Shown here piece by piece: positions 8,704 to 17,600 of a stretch of 64,000 bases of DNA; positions within the stretch are counted from its first letter, which is position 1; the number at the start of each line of letters is the position of its first letter. Source of the stretch: Myxococcales bacterium (GTDB lineage Bacteria; Myxococcota_A; Polyangia; Polyangiales; Houyiibacteriaceae); NCBI GenBank assembly GCA_019637115.1, contig JAHBWH010000005.1, forward strand, positions 1 to 64,000, read 5' to 3'. The translations under genes were made by a program, and so were the position numbers. Under the pieces are notes generated by a model. The model did no database searches. It was not told where the DNA came from and saw only the letters and a program-made list of their open reading frames with translations.

Positions 8704-10848
8704 ATGCTCGACGCGCTCGCCATGACGAGTCCGCCCGCATCATCGCGGGCGTCAGCGGTCGGCGGTGTGGCGGCCTCGTCCCCGCCCGCACCGCGCTTCG
8801 ACTGGCGCGCGGACTTCGGCCCCGCCGAGCGCGCGGCGGCCGACGCGGAGCTCTTCGTCTTGGCGCGCGGGCTCGGGCGGGTCCGGCTGCAAGTGGGCCT
8901 CGCGCTCGTCGCCCTCGGCCGCGACCATCGTGAGCTCGGCTTTCGATCCCTGGGGGCGTACGCGCGGCAGCGGCTCTCGCGCAGCAAGGGGTGGGCTGGC
9001 GAGTCACGGGCGGTGGCGTCGCGGCTCGTGGAGCTGCCCTTGATGCTCACGACGTTCTGGGAGGGGCGGCTGTCGTGGACGATGGTCGCGCTGCTGAGCC
9101 GCTTCGCGACGGCGAACGACGAGGCGGAGCTCCTCGAAGCGACCGCCGGGATGACGGTGCGCGAGGCGCGCGAGGTGCTGAGGGAGCGCGGGCACGACCC
9201 CGACGCGCCCGAGGAGCGCTACGTGACCTTGCGGCTCTCGCTGCCGGTCGAGGACGCAGCATGGCTCGAGCGCGGCCGCTGGCTCTTGCAGGGCGTGGAG
9301 GGCGTCGGCGCGCGCGAGTGGTTCGAGCTGCTGCTCGCCGAAGGCGACATGTCGCTGCTCGAGGTGATGCGCGACGTCCCCGGTTGGCACAACACGCCCG
9401 AGGACGTCGTCGAAGAACAGGCGCGCTGGCTCGCGGCCCAAGCGCGTGGGCGCGAGGAGCAACGGCGCCGCGAAGAAGCCGCGGCGGCGCGGCTCGCTTC
9501 GCTGCCAACGGAGGCAGGCGACGCGCCGGAGCTGCCACCGCTGCCGCGCAGCCCCAAGGCGATCGACGCCGTGCTGCGTACGCTCGCCGCCACGTTGGAT
9601 GCGCGCGAGCTCTACTTCGGCGAGCTGGCCGAGCGGGTGTTCTATCGGCGCGGCTGGGCATCCCTCGACTACGCGAGCGAGGAGCAATACTGCCGCGAGC
9701 GGCTCGGCCTCTCAGCCGGGCTCGTGCGCTCGCGGATCCGCCTGGCGCGCGAGGCGCGGCGGCTTCCCGCGCTGGGCGACGCCGTGCGCAGCGGGAAGGT
9801 CGGCATGGAAGCGGCGCTGCTCGTCGCGCGCATCGCGAGCCGCACGACGGCGCCCGCCTGGATCGAGCGCGCGCAGCGGCGCACGTATGAGCACCTACGC
9901 GAGGAGGTGCAGGCGGCGGAGCTCACGATGCGGCTGACCGGCTCGACGCGCTCGCCGCTGCCGCCCGACCGTGAGGCCCTGGAGGCCGCGTGGCAGGTGG
10001 AGCGCGACACGCTCTCGGGGGCGTCGTTGCAGGCGCTCATCGGCCGCCTCGCGGACGCACCGCACCGCGAGGCGGTCGTGGCCGTCATGGTGGGGGTGGA
10101 GCAGGCGAGATGTGCAGCGGTCGAGACGTCGGCGGCTCCTGCATCCGACCTCTCACCCCTCGAAACAGCCCCACTTTCCCCGCGAATTTCGGCTTTCGAT
10201 CGGATATCCGACCACTCCTCGACCGCTCACGAGTCGCCCGAACACGCCGTCGCCACCGAAGAGTCCCCCGCTCCTGCTCCTCGTGCCACCGCCGAAGACG
10301 GAGCCCACCCCTCCGACCCCTCGCCCCCCGAGCACGCCCCACTTTGTCCGGGCGTTTCGGCTTTGGATCGGATGTCAGAGCGCTTCTCGGCCCCTGCTCG
10401 TCGCGTCGGCTACACGACGGTCGAGATCCGCTGCCGTGAGGACGCCGCGCTCCACTACCGTCAGCTCGAGGCAAGTTACGAGCGCTCGGCCCTCCCAGGC
10501 GACTTCCTCCGCTTTGCGGTCACCGCGCTCTGCCACGTCATGCTGCCGCTGGTCTCCACGGGCGGCGGCAAGTACCGCGACGTCCACCTCCGCGACCGAC
10601 TGCGCTGTTCGAGCCCGGTGTGCGACAGCCGAAACGTCACGTGCCACCACGTCGTCTTCCGTGCGCACCAGGGCGGCGAAGAGCTCGAGAACCTCACGAG
10701 CCCCTGCGAGTTCTGCCACCTCGACGGCGTTCACGGCGGCCGCCTCCGCGTCCAGGGCCGCGCGCCCGAGCTTCGCTGGGAGATCGGCCGTGAGCCGATC
10801 CTCGTCGTCGAGGGACGCGAGCTCCGAGGCGTGGGTGAGTTCGGTTGA
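8704..10848 (+). CDS. HNH endonuclease-domain protein
   Basis: Protein of 714 aa ending in an HNH-type nuclease motif (CSSPVC...VTCHHVVFRAHQGG...NLTSPCEFCH at about 625-670), with paired Cys for a structural zinc. The long N-terminal part is helical and contains two related halves (LGFRSLGAYARQRL near residue 80 and RGWASLDYASEEQYCRERL near 315), a layout seen in DUF222/13E12-like HNH proteins. A Ser/Pro-rich linker at about 480-565 carries an internal duplication. The start at 8704 is chosen because TAGCCT lies 7 nt upstream; an in-frame ATG at 8533 would extend the protein across the hairpin at 8517-8539. The biological role is unclear: these proteins are often mobile or multicopy. The next gene carries homing-endonuclease-associated repeats. 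Confidence 0.82.
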   Translation: MLDALAMTSPPASSRASAVGGVAASSPPAPRFDWRADFGPAERAAADAELFVLARGLGRVRLQVGLALVALGRDHRELGFRSLGAYARQRLSRSKGWAGESRAVASRLVELPLMLTTFWEGRLSWTMVALLSRFATANDEAELLEATAGMTVREAREVLRERGHDPDAPEERYVTLRLSLPVEDAAWLERGRWLLQGVEGVGAREWFELLLAEGDMSLLEVMRDVPGWHNTPEDVVEEQARWLAAQARGREEQRRREEAAAARLASLPTEAGDAPELPPLPRSPKAIDAVLRTLAATLDARELYFGELAERVFYRRGWASLDYASEEQYCRERLGLSAGLVRSRIRLAREARRLPALGDAVRSGKVGMEAALLVARIASRTTAPAWIERAQRRTYEHLREEVQAAELTMRLTGSTRSPLPPDREALEAAWQVERDTLSGASLQALIGRLADAPHREAVVAVMVGVEQARCAAVETSAAPASDLSPLETAPLSPRISAFDRISDHSSTAHESPEHAVATEESPAPAPRATAEDGAHPSDPSPPEHAPLCPGVSALDRMSERFSAPARRVGYTTVEIRCREDAALHYRQLEASYERSALPGDFLRFAVTALCHVMLPLVSTGGGKYRDVHLRDRLRCSSPVCDSRNVTCHHVVFRAHQGGEELENLTSPCEFCHLDGVHGGRLRVQGRAPELRWEIGREPILVVEGRELRGVGEFG

Positions 10849-10884
10849 CGGCAGCGAGTCATCGTTCAAGGCCGCTCGAGCATC

Positions 10885-11385
10885 ATGGCGACGAAGAAAG
10901 AACTGGTCATCGAAGAGATCCGGCGACGCGCTGCGGCGGGGCATTCCCTCAAGTCGGGCAGTAACCGAGGCGACTGGCTCTACGCAGCCGCCGTCCGTGA
11001 GTTCCGCTCTTGGGGCCGAGCAATCGACGCTGCGGGATTGGCGTATCGCGAGATCAAGGGCCGGCCGCTCTCCAAGATCGAGGTGCGACGCCGCCTTCGG
11101 GAGCTGATCCAGACCGGGGAGCCCGTCCTGGCCAAGGACCACCCCAAGCTGCGTGAGGCTGCCGTCCGGCACTTTGGCTCATGGAAAGAAGCGTTGGCTG
11201 CGTTGGGCCACAGGCAGGGGACTCGGTGGACGAAGCACGCTGTCGTGGCCGCGATCCGAGAGCACCTCGCCAAGGAGCTCGCCGTGACTTCGAACGAGAT
11301 GAGGCGTCGGGACGAGAACCTCTACATGGCGGGCCGCAGGCAGTTCGGCAGCTGGGCAGCCGCCGTCAAGGCAGCGCAACGATGA
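10885..11385 (+). CDS. stand-alone homing-endonuclease-associated repeat protein
   Basis: Small 166-aa basic protein of three repeated units ending in FRSWGRAIDAAGL, FGSWKEALAALG and FGSWAAAVKAAQ. This matches the HNH_repeat / homing-endonuclease-associated repeat, a helical unit with a conserved F-x-S-W, thought to bind DNA. No nuclease domain is attached. It follows the HNH-domain gene by 36 nt on the same strand, so the two could form a split binding/cutting pair. That pairing is inference. Its codon use is less extreme in GC than the neighbours. Confidence 0.75.
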   Translation: MATKKELVIEEIRRRAAAGHSLKSGSNRGDWLYAAAVREFRSWGRAIDAAGLAYREIKGRPLSKIEVRRRLRELIQTGEPVLAKDHPKLREAAVRHFGSWKEALAALGHRQGTRWTKHAVVAAIREHLAKELAVTSNEMRRRDENLYMAGRRQFGSWAAAVKAAQR

Positions 11386-11399
11386 ATCATCGTTACACC

Positions 11400-11414
11400 A
11401 TTGGTCGGACCAAT
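11400..11414. promoter_or_regulatory. palindromic operator 1 upstream of fadR-like gene
   Basis: ATTGGTCGGACCAAT is a perfect 15-bp inverted repeat with a central G. Its core TGGTCNGACCA matches what I recall of the E. coli FadR consensus. It pairs with the copy at 11437-11451, 37 bp away centre to centre. Confidence 0.8.
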
Positions 11415-11436
11415 CTCACACCCCACCCTTGCGCAA

Positions 11437-11451
11437 ATTGGTCCGACCAAT
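11437..11451. promoter_or_regulatory. palindromic operator 2 upstream of fadR-like gene
   Basis: ATTGGTCCGACCAAT is a perfect 15-bp inverted repeat that ends 14 nt before the start codon at 11466. A bound regulator would cover the expected promoter or ribosome-binding region, which suggests autoregulation. Confidence 0.8.
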
Positions 11452-11465
11452 CACCATGAACCCAG

Positions 11466-12215
11466 ATGGAGCCCACGACCGAAGGCCGCGTCGACGAGAT
11501 CGCGGACGCCCTGCGCAGCAGCCTCCTGAGCGGCGAGCACCCCGTTGGTCAGCGCCTTCCCCCCGAGCGCCAGCTCGCTGAGCGCTTCGGCGTCAACCGC
11601 GTGACCATCCGCTCCGCCCTCGGACGCCTCGCCTCCGAGGGCCTCGTCCGCGCCCGCCAGGGCAGCGGCTACGTCGTCCGCGACTTCCGGCGCCACGGCA
11701 CCCTCGACCTCATCCCCACGCTCGTCGCCTCGTCGACCGAAGACCTCGAGCAGACGGCGCGCGACCTCCTGGCGATCCGCCGCCAGCTCGCCGCACTCGT
11801 CGCCGAGCGCTTGGCCGCCCCGGCGCTCCGCGCCGACCACGACCCGTTCAGACCGGTCCGAGACGCGATCGACGCCTTCGAGCGCGCCGCCGAGGACGGC
11901 GCGACGACGGCGGAGCTCGCGCAGGCAGACCTCGACGTCATCGCGTCGCTCCTCGAGCTCACGGGCAGCGCGGTGCTGCAGCTCTGCTTCAACCCGGTCG
12001 CGAGCGTGCTCGCCGCGCTCCCCGCGCTCTGCGAGGCGATCTACGCGCGCCCCGAGACCAACGTCGTCGCGTACCGCGCGCTCCTCGCGCGCCTCGACGC
12101 CGCCGCGCGCGGTGGCGCGCCCCCGCCTCCGAGCGAGCTCGTCGCGCTCCTCGCCGCGCGCGACGCGGCCACGCTCGAGCGCCTCCGCCACTCCAACCCC
12201 ACGGTGCCCTCGTGA
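11466..12215 (+). CDS. FadR-like GntR-family transcriptional regulator
   Basis: DNA-binding regulator of 249 aa. Residues about 6-72 form the GntR winged helix (LPPERQLAERFGVNRVTIRSALGRLASEGLVRARQGSGYVV). The C-terminal half is all-helical and aligns by eye with E. coli FadR over the region RHGTLDLIPTLV to LLAIRRQL. FadR senses long-chain acyl-CoA and controls fatty acid breakdown and synthesis. Here the ligand is inferred, supported by two upstream palindromes with the FadR-type core TGGTCNGACCA. It overlaps the next gene by 4 nt (GTGA), so the two form an operon that it probably controls. Confidence 0.85.
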   Translation: MEPTTEGRVDEIADALRSSLLSGEHPVGQRLPPERQLAERFGVNRVTIRSALGRLASEGLVRARQGSGYVVRDFRRHGTLDLIPTLVASSTEDLEQTARDLLAIRRQLAALVAERLAAPALRADHDPFRPVRDAIDAFERAAEDGATTAELAQADLDVIASLLELTGSAVLQLCFNPVASVLAALPALCEAIYARPETNVVAYRALLARLDAAARGGAPPPPSELVALLAARDAATLERLRHSNPTVPS

Positions 12216-12997
12216 CTCCTCCGCTCCACGCCCACCTCCTGCTTTTCCCCCGCACGATCCAGGCGAACCTCGACCGCGTCCGCGCGAGCGGGCTCGTCGC
12301 GCCGGACGAGGTCCCGAACCTCTGGCAGATCCAGCTCGGCGTCTTTCGGATGTGGCACCGCGTCTTCTACCGCCCGGAGTCGATCGGCACCTGCGCCGAG
12401 CATCCGACCCGTCGCACATGGCGCGCTCGGCTCCTCCGCTTCCGCCCGCTGCGCTTCCCTTTCTTGCTCGCCGAGCGCGCGGTCCACCCGCTCGACTTCA
12501 GCGGCCTCGCGAGCCACCCCGAGCGCGTCGTCCGCCACCTGCTGGGCGCGCACCACGACGGCGTCCAGTTCCACTACGACCTCGAGCTGCTCTGCCTCGA
12601 GCCCGAGCGCCTACGCGAGGTGCGTGAGGAGGCGCGGGCCATCGTCGACGGCGATCACCCGCGCGGCGAGTGGCTCCGCGACCTCGTCGTGTACGAGCGC
12701 TACCACGAGAACCTCCTGGCCGCGGTCGACGCCTTCCTCGACGGCGCGCTCGAGGTCCCCGCGAGCCAGAAGGACGATCCGGACATCCTCTTCGCGGCGT
12801 ATCTGCGCTGGTGCGCGCGTCAGCCCGTGACGCCGACCGAGACCTGGCGCGCCCTGCGCGCAGGCCGCTACACGGTCGCGGACGGGCTGCTCGACGCCGA
12901 GGCGAGCGCGCGCAGGTCAGCCCCGACTCAAGGTGAGTACGCGCGGCAGCAGAGGTTGTCCGCGTGCGCCGCGTCGCAGCTCGCGCCCGAGCGATAG
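12212..12997 (+). CDS. unknown protein co-transcribed with FadR-like regulator
   Basis: Protein of 261 aa with a GTG start at 12212 that overlaps the regulator's stop (GTGA), so translation is probably coupled. I do not recognise the family. It looks cytosolic and helical, rich in Arg, Leu and acidic residues, without signal peptide or membrane segment. Conserved-looking blocks include LWQIQLGVFRMWHRVFYRPESIGTC, near residue 40, and an HHDGVQFHYDLELL stretch near 115. The last 23 codons overlap the 3' end of the convergent lipoprotein gene, which is unusual; the true end may be as given. Because it shares an operon and operators with a FadR-like protein, a link to lipid metabolism is plausible but unproven. 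Confidence 0.75.
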   Translation: MTPPLHAHLLLFPRTIQANLDRVRASGLVAPDEVPNLWQIQLGVFRMWHRVFYRPESIGTCAEHPTRRTWRARLLRFRPLRFPFLLAERAVHPLDFSGLASHPERVVRHLLGAHHDGVQFHYDLELLCLEPERLREVREEARAIVDGDHPRGEWLRDLVVYERYHENLLAAVDAFLDGALEVPASQKDDPDILFAAYLRWCARQPVTPTETWRALRAGRYTVADGLLDAEASARRSAPTQGEYARQQRLSACAASQLAPER

Positions 12998-14547
12998 AGC
13001 GAGATGCACGCCCCCATGAGCCGTACGTAGTAGTCGCCCATCTCGTTCCTCCCCGGCTCGATGTCGCGGTTGTACTCGACGTCCCATTTGTCGAGGAAGC
13101 AGCCGTCGGGGAAGCGATCACAGGGGCACGTGCCCGCCTGCCAGGCCTGACCGCAGCGCTGGCGCTGCGCGATCCACTCGTTCCACCCCGTGATCGTCAC
13201 GATCGGGGTCTCGGGCGCGTCGAAGACCCGCTGGAACTGCTTGCGGAACGTGAGCCCGCGGTGCTTCGGCGTCGCCGTCCGCGTGTCGTTCATGAAGTTC
13301 TGCTGGTACGCGACCGCGACCGGGATGTGCTCGATGCGACCGTCTCGCATCGAGACGCGCTGGTTGCAGGGCCGCGAGTCCGTCGGCGAACGCTCGCAGC
13401 GCTGCATGAAGCTCCACCGAGGTCCGCTGTCGGCGAGCGCGCCCCACATGCGCCGAAGGGTGTAGCGCGCCGAGAGCTCCGACTCGCGCGCGGTGTTCAC
13501 GGGCCACTGCTCGTTCTCGGTGATGAGGATCAGCGGTCGCCCGAGGTATTCGAAGTGCATCCCCGGATAGGCCGCGAGGCGCGCGAGCATGATGTCGATC
13601 GTGAACTGATCGCCCGCTGGCACCGGCGTCGTGATCGGCACCCACGGCACGACCTTCGGCGCGCCGGGGACGGTGCTCCAGACGGCCAGGAGGCGATCGA
13701 GCGGCTCGAGGATCATCTGGAGCGTGCGATCGGCGTTGTGCCGCCAGGGGTGGTTCGTGGCGTCGATGAAGATGAAGTCGATGCCCGCGTCGCGGAGCTG
13801 CTCAGCGTGCCGCCGCAGCAGCCCATCGTTCTGGCTCAGGCAGTAATAGCCCTCGGCGGGCTCGTCCCAGTAGTGGAACGCCTCGTAGGGGCCCCAGTTC
13901 TGTCGGCCGGCGAGGACCTCGGAGATGTCGTGGATGGGTCGCGCGTTCGCGATCGGGCAATGCCACGTGCTGTAGAACATCCCGAACTGCGTCGTCGGCG
14001 GCGCGACCGGCTGGTCGACGCAGATGTATCGGCTCGTATCGCAGCGCTGGCGACCGCCGCAGTGCGAGTCGCTCGTGCACTGCACGCACAGGCCACCCTG
14101 GCAGCGAGAGCCCGACGCCGTGCCCGAGCACAAGAACCCGAACGAGCACGGGTCACGGCAGATGCCTGCGAGGCAGCGCCGGCTGCCGCTGCACTCGGCG
14201 TCCCCCGTGCACTCGGGGCGAGGGCCCGCGTCGGAGCCCGCGTCGAAGCCCGCGTCGACGCCTGCGTCGAACGACATGCCCGAGCCGCCGTCGCTCATCG
14301 GTCCGTCGCCGCCGTCGACGACGACGCCTCCGCCACCGTCGATGCCGACGATGCCTCCGCCGTCGATGGCAGGGACGGCGCCGTCGGCCCCGACCACGCC
14401 GCCTCCGTCCTGCATCACGTCCGGCCTCGGCTCGGCGTCTGCCCCGGGCGGGGTTCCGCGCGTGCGGCCGTTGGAGGCGCACGCCGCCAGCGCGGCTGCG
14501 CAGGCGAGGATCCAGATCACGCTCGTCGACGGGCGTCGGTCAAACAT
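12928..14547 (-). CDS. lipoprotein with Cys-rich module and glycosidase-like TIM barrel
   Basis: Predicted lipoprotein of 539 aa. The ATG at 14547 gives a signal peptide with lipobox LAAC; a GTG at 14583 is also possible. After a long Asp/Gly linker (about 25-105) comes a Cys-rich module (ECTGDAECSGSRRC onward, about 110-180). The catalytic-like domain begins with GMFYSTWHC and continues with HAEQLRDAGIDFIFIDATN, PLILITEN and ITGWNEWI, which suggests a TIM-barrel glycosidase of the GH99/GH71-like or DUF5010-like type. Which residues act as acids is not certain. It should act outside the cell on a polysaccharide. Confidence 0.75.
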   Translation of the reverse strand: MFDRRPSTSVIWILACAAALAACASNGRTRGTPPGADAEPRPDVMQDGGGVVGADGAVPAIDGGGIVGIDGGGGVVVDGGDGPMSDGGSGMSFDAGVDAGFDAGSDAGPRPECTGDAECSGSRRCLAGICRDPCSFGFLCSGTASGSRCQGGLCVQCTSDSHCGGRQRCDTSRYICVDQPVAPPTTQFGMFYSTWHCPIANARPIHDISEVLAGRQNWGPYEAFHYWDEPAEGYYCLSQNDGLLRRHAEQLRDAGIDFIFIDATNHPWRHNADRTLQMILEPLDRLLAVWSTVPGAPKVVPWVPITTPVPAGDQFTIDIMLARLAAYPGMHFEYLGRPLILITENEQWPVNTARESELSARYTLRRMWGALADSGPRWSFMQRCERSPTDSRPCNQRVSMRDGRIEHIPVAVAYQQNFMNDTRTATPKHRGLTFRKQFQRVFDAPETPIVTITGWNEWIAQRQRCGQAWQAGTCPCDRFPDGCFLDKWDVEYNRDIEPGRNEMGDYYVRLMGACISLYRSGASCDAAHADNLCCRAYSP

Positions 14548-14679
14548 CGGTTGAGGCCCCTTTCGCCCGCGAAAGGTACTCACCCGCCCCCGCTGTCCGT
14601 CTTACATCGTCTGTCCTCGAGGACGTCGCAGTCGATCCGGCGCTCACACCGCGGGTCGTCGGTCAGCGCACCGTCACGC

Positions 14680-17600
14680 TCAACCTCGGTCGCCCGAGCC
14701 CTCCGTGGCGGCGATCGCCACGCAGGCGTCCACGGCGCCGAGGCGCCAGCCGCTGCTCGTCCGCTCGACGATCTCGCGGTCCGGGAACGCCTCGCGCAAG
14801 GTCTTGCGCAGCCGGTTGATCGCCACGTAGAGGGTGTTGCGGTGTTGGAGGGGGTGGTACTCGGCCACGCCCCAGACCTTCTCGTAGATCGCCTCCGCCG
14901 ACACCGCCTCGCCGCGCCCGCAGACCAGCACCGAGAGGAGCGCGCACTGCAAGGGCCGACCGGTGATCTCGATCTCCCCGCGGCGCGCGACGATCACGCC
15001 CTCGAGCTCGTCGACGACCAGCTCCCGTTGAGCCCGCTCGCGCTCGATGTCCTTCCTGGTCGCAGCGCGACGCCCGGTCCGGTCGACGAGATAGCAGTCG
15101 ACCATCTCGCTCAGCCCGAGGTGTGCGAGCAACGCGACCGCGCCCGGCACCACCCTCGCGGCCTGACCGCCGTCGATCGCCGCCCGGAGCGCGTTCGCAT
15201 AGACGCTGCCGTGCTCCGGATCGATCTGGCGGAGCGCGTCGGTCAGCACCTCGTCCGCCGCGCGCACTCGGTTCGCCCGCCGCGCGAGGCCCGCGGAGAC
15301 GATCGCGCAGCCGACGCGGACCGATCGCAGCTCGCCACGCTCCGCGAGCTCCTTGGCGCGCGCGAGCGCCCCCTCGGCGAGCACGAGGTCGGTCCGGCGG
15401 CCGCGCGCCACGTACGCCGCGGCGAGCACGACCTGAGCCCGCGCGATGTCGTAGGGCCGCGTGAGGGTCGTGGTCGACTCGGCGCGCTCGACGGCGCGGT
15501 CGAACCTCCCGCCGACCAGCTCGATGCCCGCGTGCTCGAGGTCGATGGGGGAGCTCGCGACGTCGAGCCCCTCGAGCGCCTTGCGCGCCGCCGCGAGGTG
15601 CTCGAGCGAGCGGGCGATGTCACCCTCGACCGCGTAGGCGTGCGCGTGCGCGCGGTGCGCCGTCGCGACCGAGCGGGGCCCGATGTGCTCGCTCCCGAGC
15701 GCCTCGTCGGCGAACCGGTGCGCGTCCTGGGTCTGGATCGCCTCGGCCGCGTGGATCGCCTCTTGCGCGAGTGAGCGCGCGACGAACCCTCGGAGCCCCG
15801 CCGCGCGCGCGAGCTCGGTCGCCCGCGCCGCGAGCTCGCGCGCCTTCGTGAGGCGCCCGAGCTCCGCGAGCGCTGCGCTGCCGTAATAACCCGCGAGGTA
15901 GGCGTTGGCGGTGTCGCCGTGGGCTCGGAGGTAGTCGTGCGCCTCGAGCAGCTCCTCCCAAGCGTGCTTCGCCTCGCCGTCCGAGTACATCACGATCGCG
16001 CGGTAGAGCGACGCGACGCGACGCCGCAGGCCCGACTCGTCGATGTGCCGCATCGCGTCGCGCGCGAGCGTCATGTCCTCGCGGCCGATCCCGGCGAGCG
16101 TCTCGAACATCGCGAGCTGGTTGCGGAGGTCGCGGTGCCCACGCTCGGTGAGATCCTCGCGCGCCTGCCGCGCCTCCTCCGTCGCGAGCTCGTAGCGCTC
16201 GTCGAGGAGCCAGCTCAGCGTGCGGGCCCACCGACAGCGCGCGACCTGGGCGGCGGTGGGCGAGGCGACCTCGCCGAGCGTCGTGTCGAGGATCTGGCGC
16301 GCGCGCTCTCCTTCGCCTCGATAGGCCGCGACGATCGCCGTCTGAAGGCGCGCTTGGAACCTGGCGCCCTCGTGGGGGGCGCGCTCCACCGCCGCGCCGA
16401 AGAGCGCCTCGGCCCGCGCGAGGTCCCCCTTTCGCTGAGCGATCTCGCCCGAGAGCGCGAAGTAGCGCGCCGCGTCGGCGTCGTCCGTCGGCTCGCCGAT
16501 CCCTCCAAGCACTCCGTCGGCGCGCTCGATGAGCGAAGCCCGCACGAGGCTCCGCGCGATCAGCAGATCGATCGCGGTCCGTCGCTCGGGCAGCACGTCG
16601 CGGAGGCGCTCGAGCGGCTCGAGCAGGAGGTGATCGCTCCCCGCCGACGCGAGCGGAGAGTGCCAACGCTCGACGAGCTGCCACGCCTCGAGCCATTGCT
16701 GGCCGGAGAGGTGGAGGTGGATGGCGTCCACCGCGTGGATCAGCGCCGGCGGATCGCTGCGCTCGAGCTCTCCGAGGCAGAGCCCGGCGCAGTCCCGACG
16801 CGCGACCTCGAGCTCCTGCTCGCCCGCGACGCGCAAGAGCGCCTCGCGGACGAGATCGTGCACGATCAGCCGGTCGTCCTCGACGTCGAGCAAGAAGCGG
16901 CGCTCGAGCTCGCGCACGATGCCGTCGAGAGAGTCGTTCGTCCCCCACGCGCTCTGGAGCACTTGAAGCGACGGTCGATGGGGCGAGAGCGCCGCCGCGA
17001 GGAGCACGCGCCGCGCGGCCCCCGACAGCTCCTGCAGAGAGCGCTCGAGCGAGTCCTCGCCGCCCGAGTCGCGCGCCAAGAGGCGGCGGATGTGGAAGGG
17101 GCTGCCGTGGCTCGCGCGCATCACCGCGCCGACGCCGGGCCGGGCGACCTGCAAGCGCTCGACGAGCGCGTCCATCATCTGCTCGACAGCCTCGGGATCG
17201 AGCGGCCCGAGCGTGGTCACCACCGGCAGCGCCGCGTCGGCGTGGATGCGGATCTCCTGTCGCGACGCGACGAAGATCCGGCTGCGCCGCACGCGCCGCG
17301 ACAGGAAGCTCAGCGCCTCGCTGACCGCCTCGGGGTGGAGGTGGTGAACGTCGTCGAGGAAGACCAGGTGAGGGCGCGCGTCGAGGAGCTGCGCGAGCGC
17401 CGCGAGCTGCTCGTTCAGGTGCTCGACCTCCGTCGCTTGGCCGCGACGGGGCTCGGGGGGCGCGCCCGCGATCGCGAGCAACTCGGCGAGCGCGCGGGTG
17501 CCGCTGCTCCCCGCCCGGACCTCGAGGTGGACGGGCACCGCGTCTCGCCACTGAGGCGTCGCGCGAGCCTCGGACATCAGCTGGTAGATGAACTCCGACT

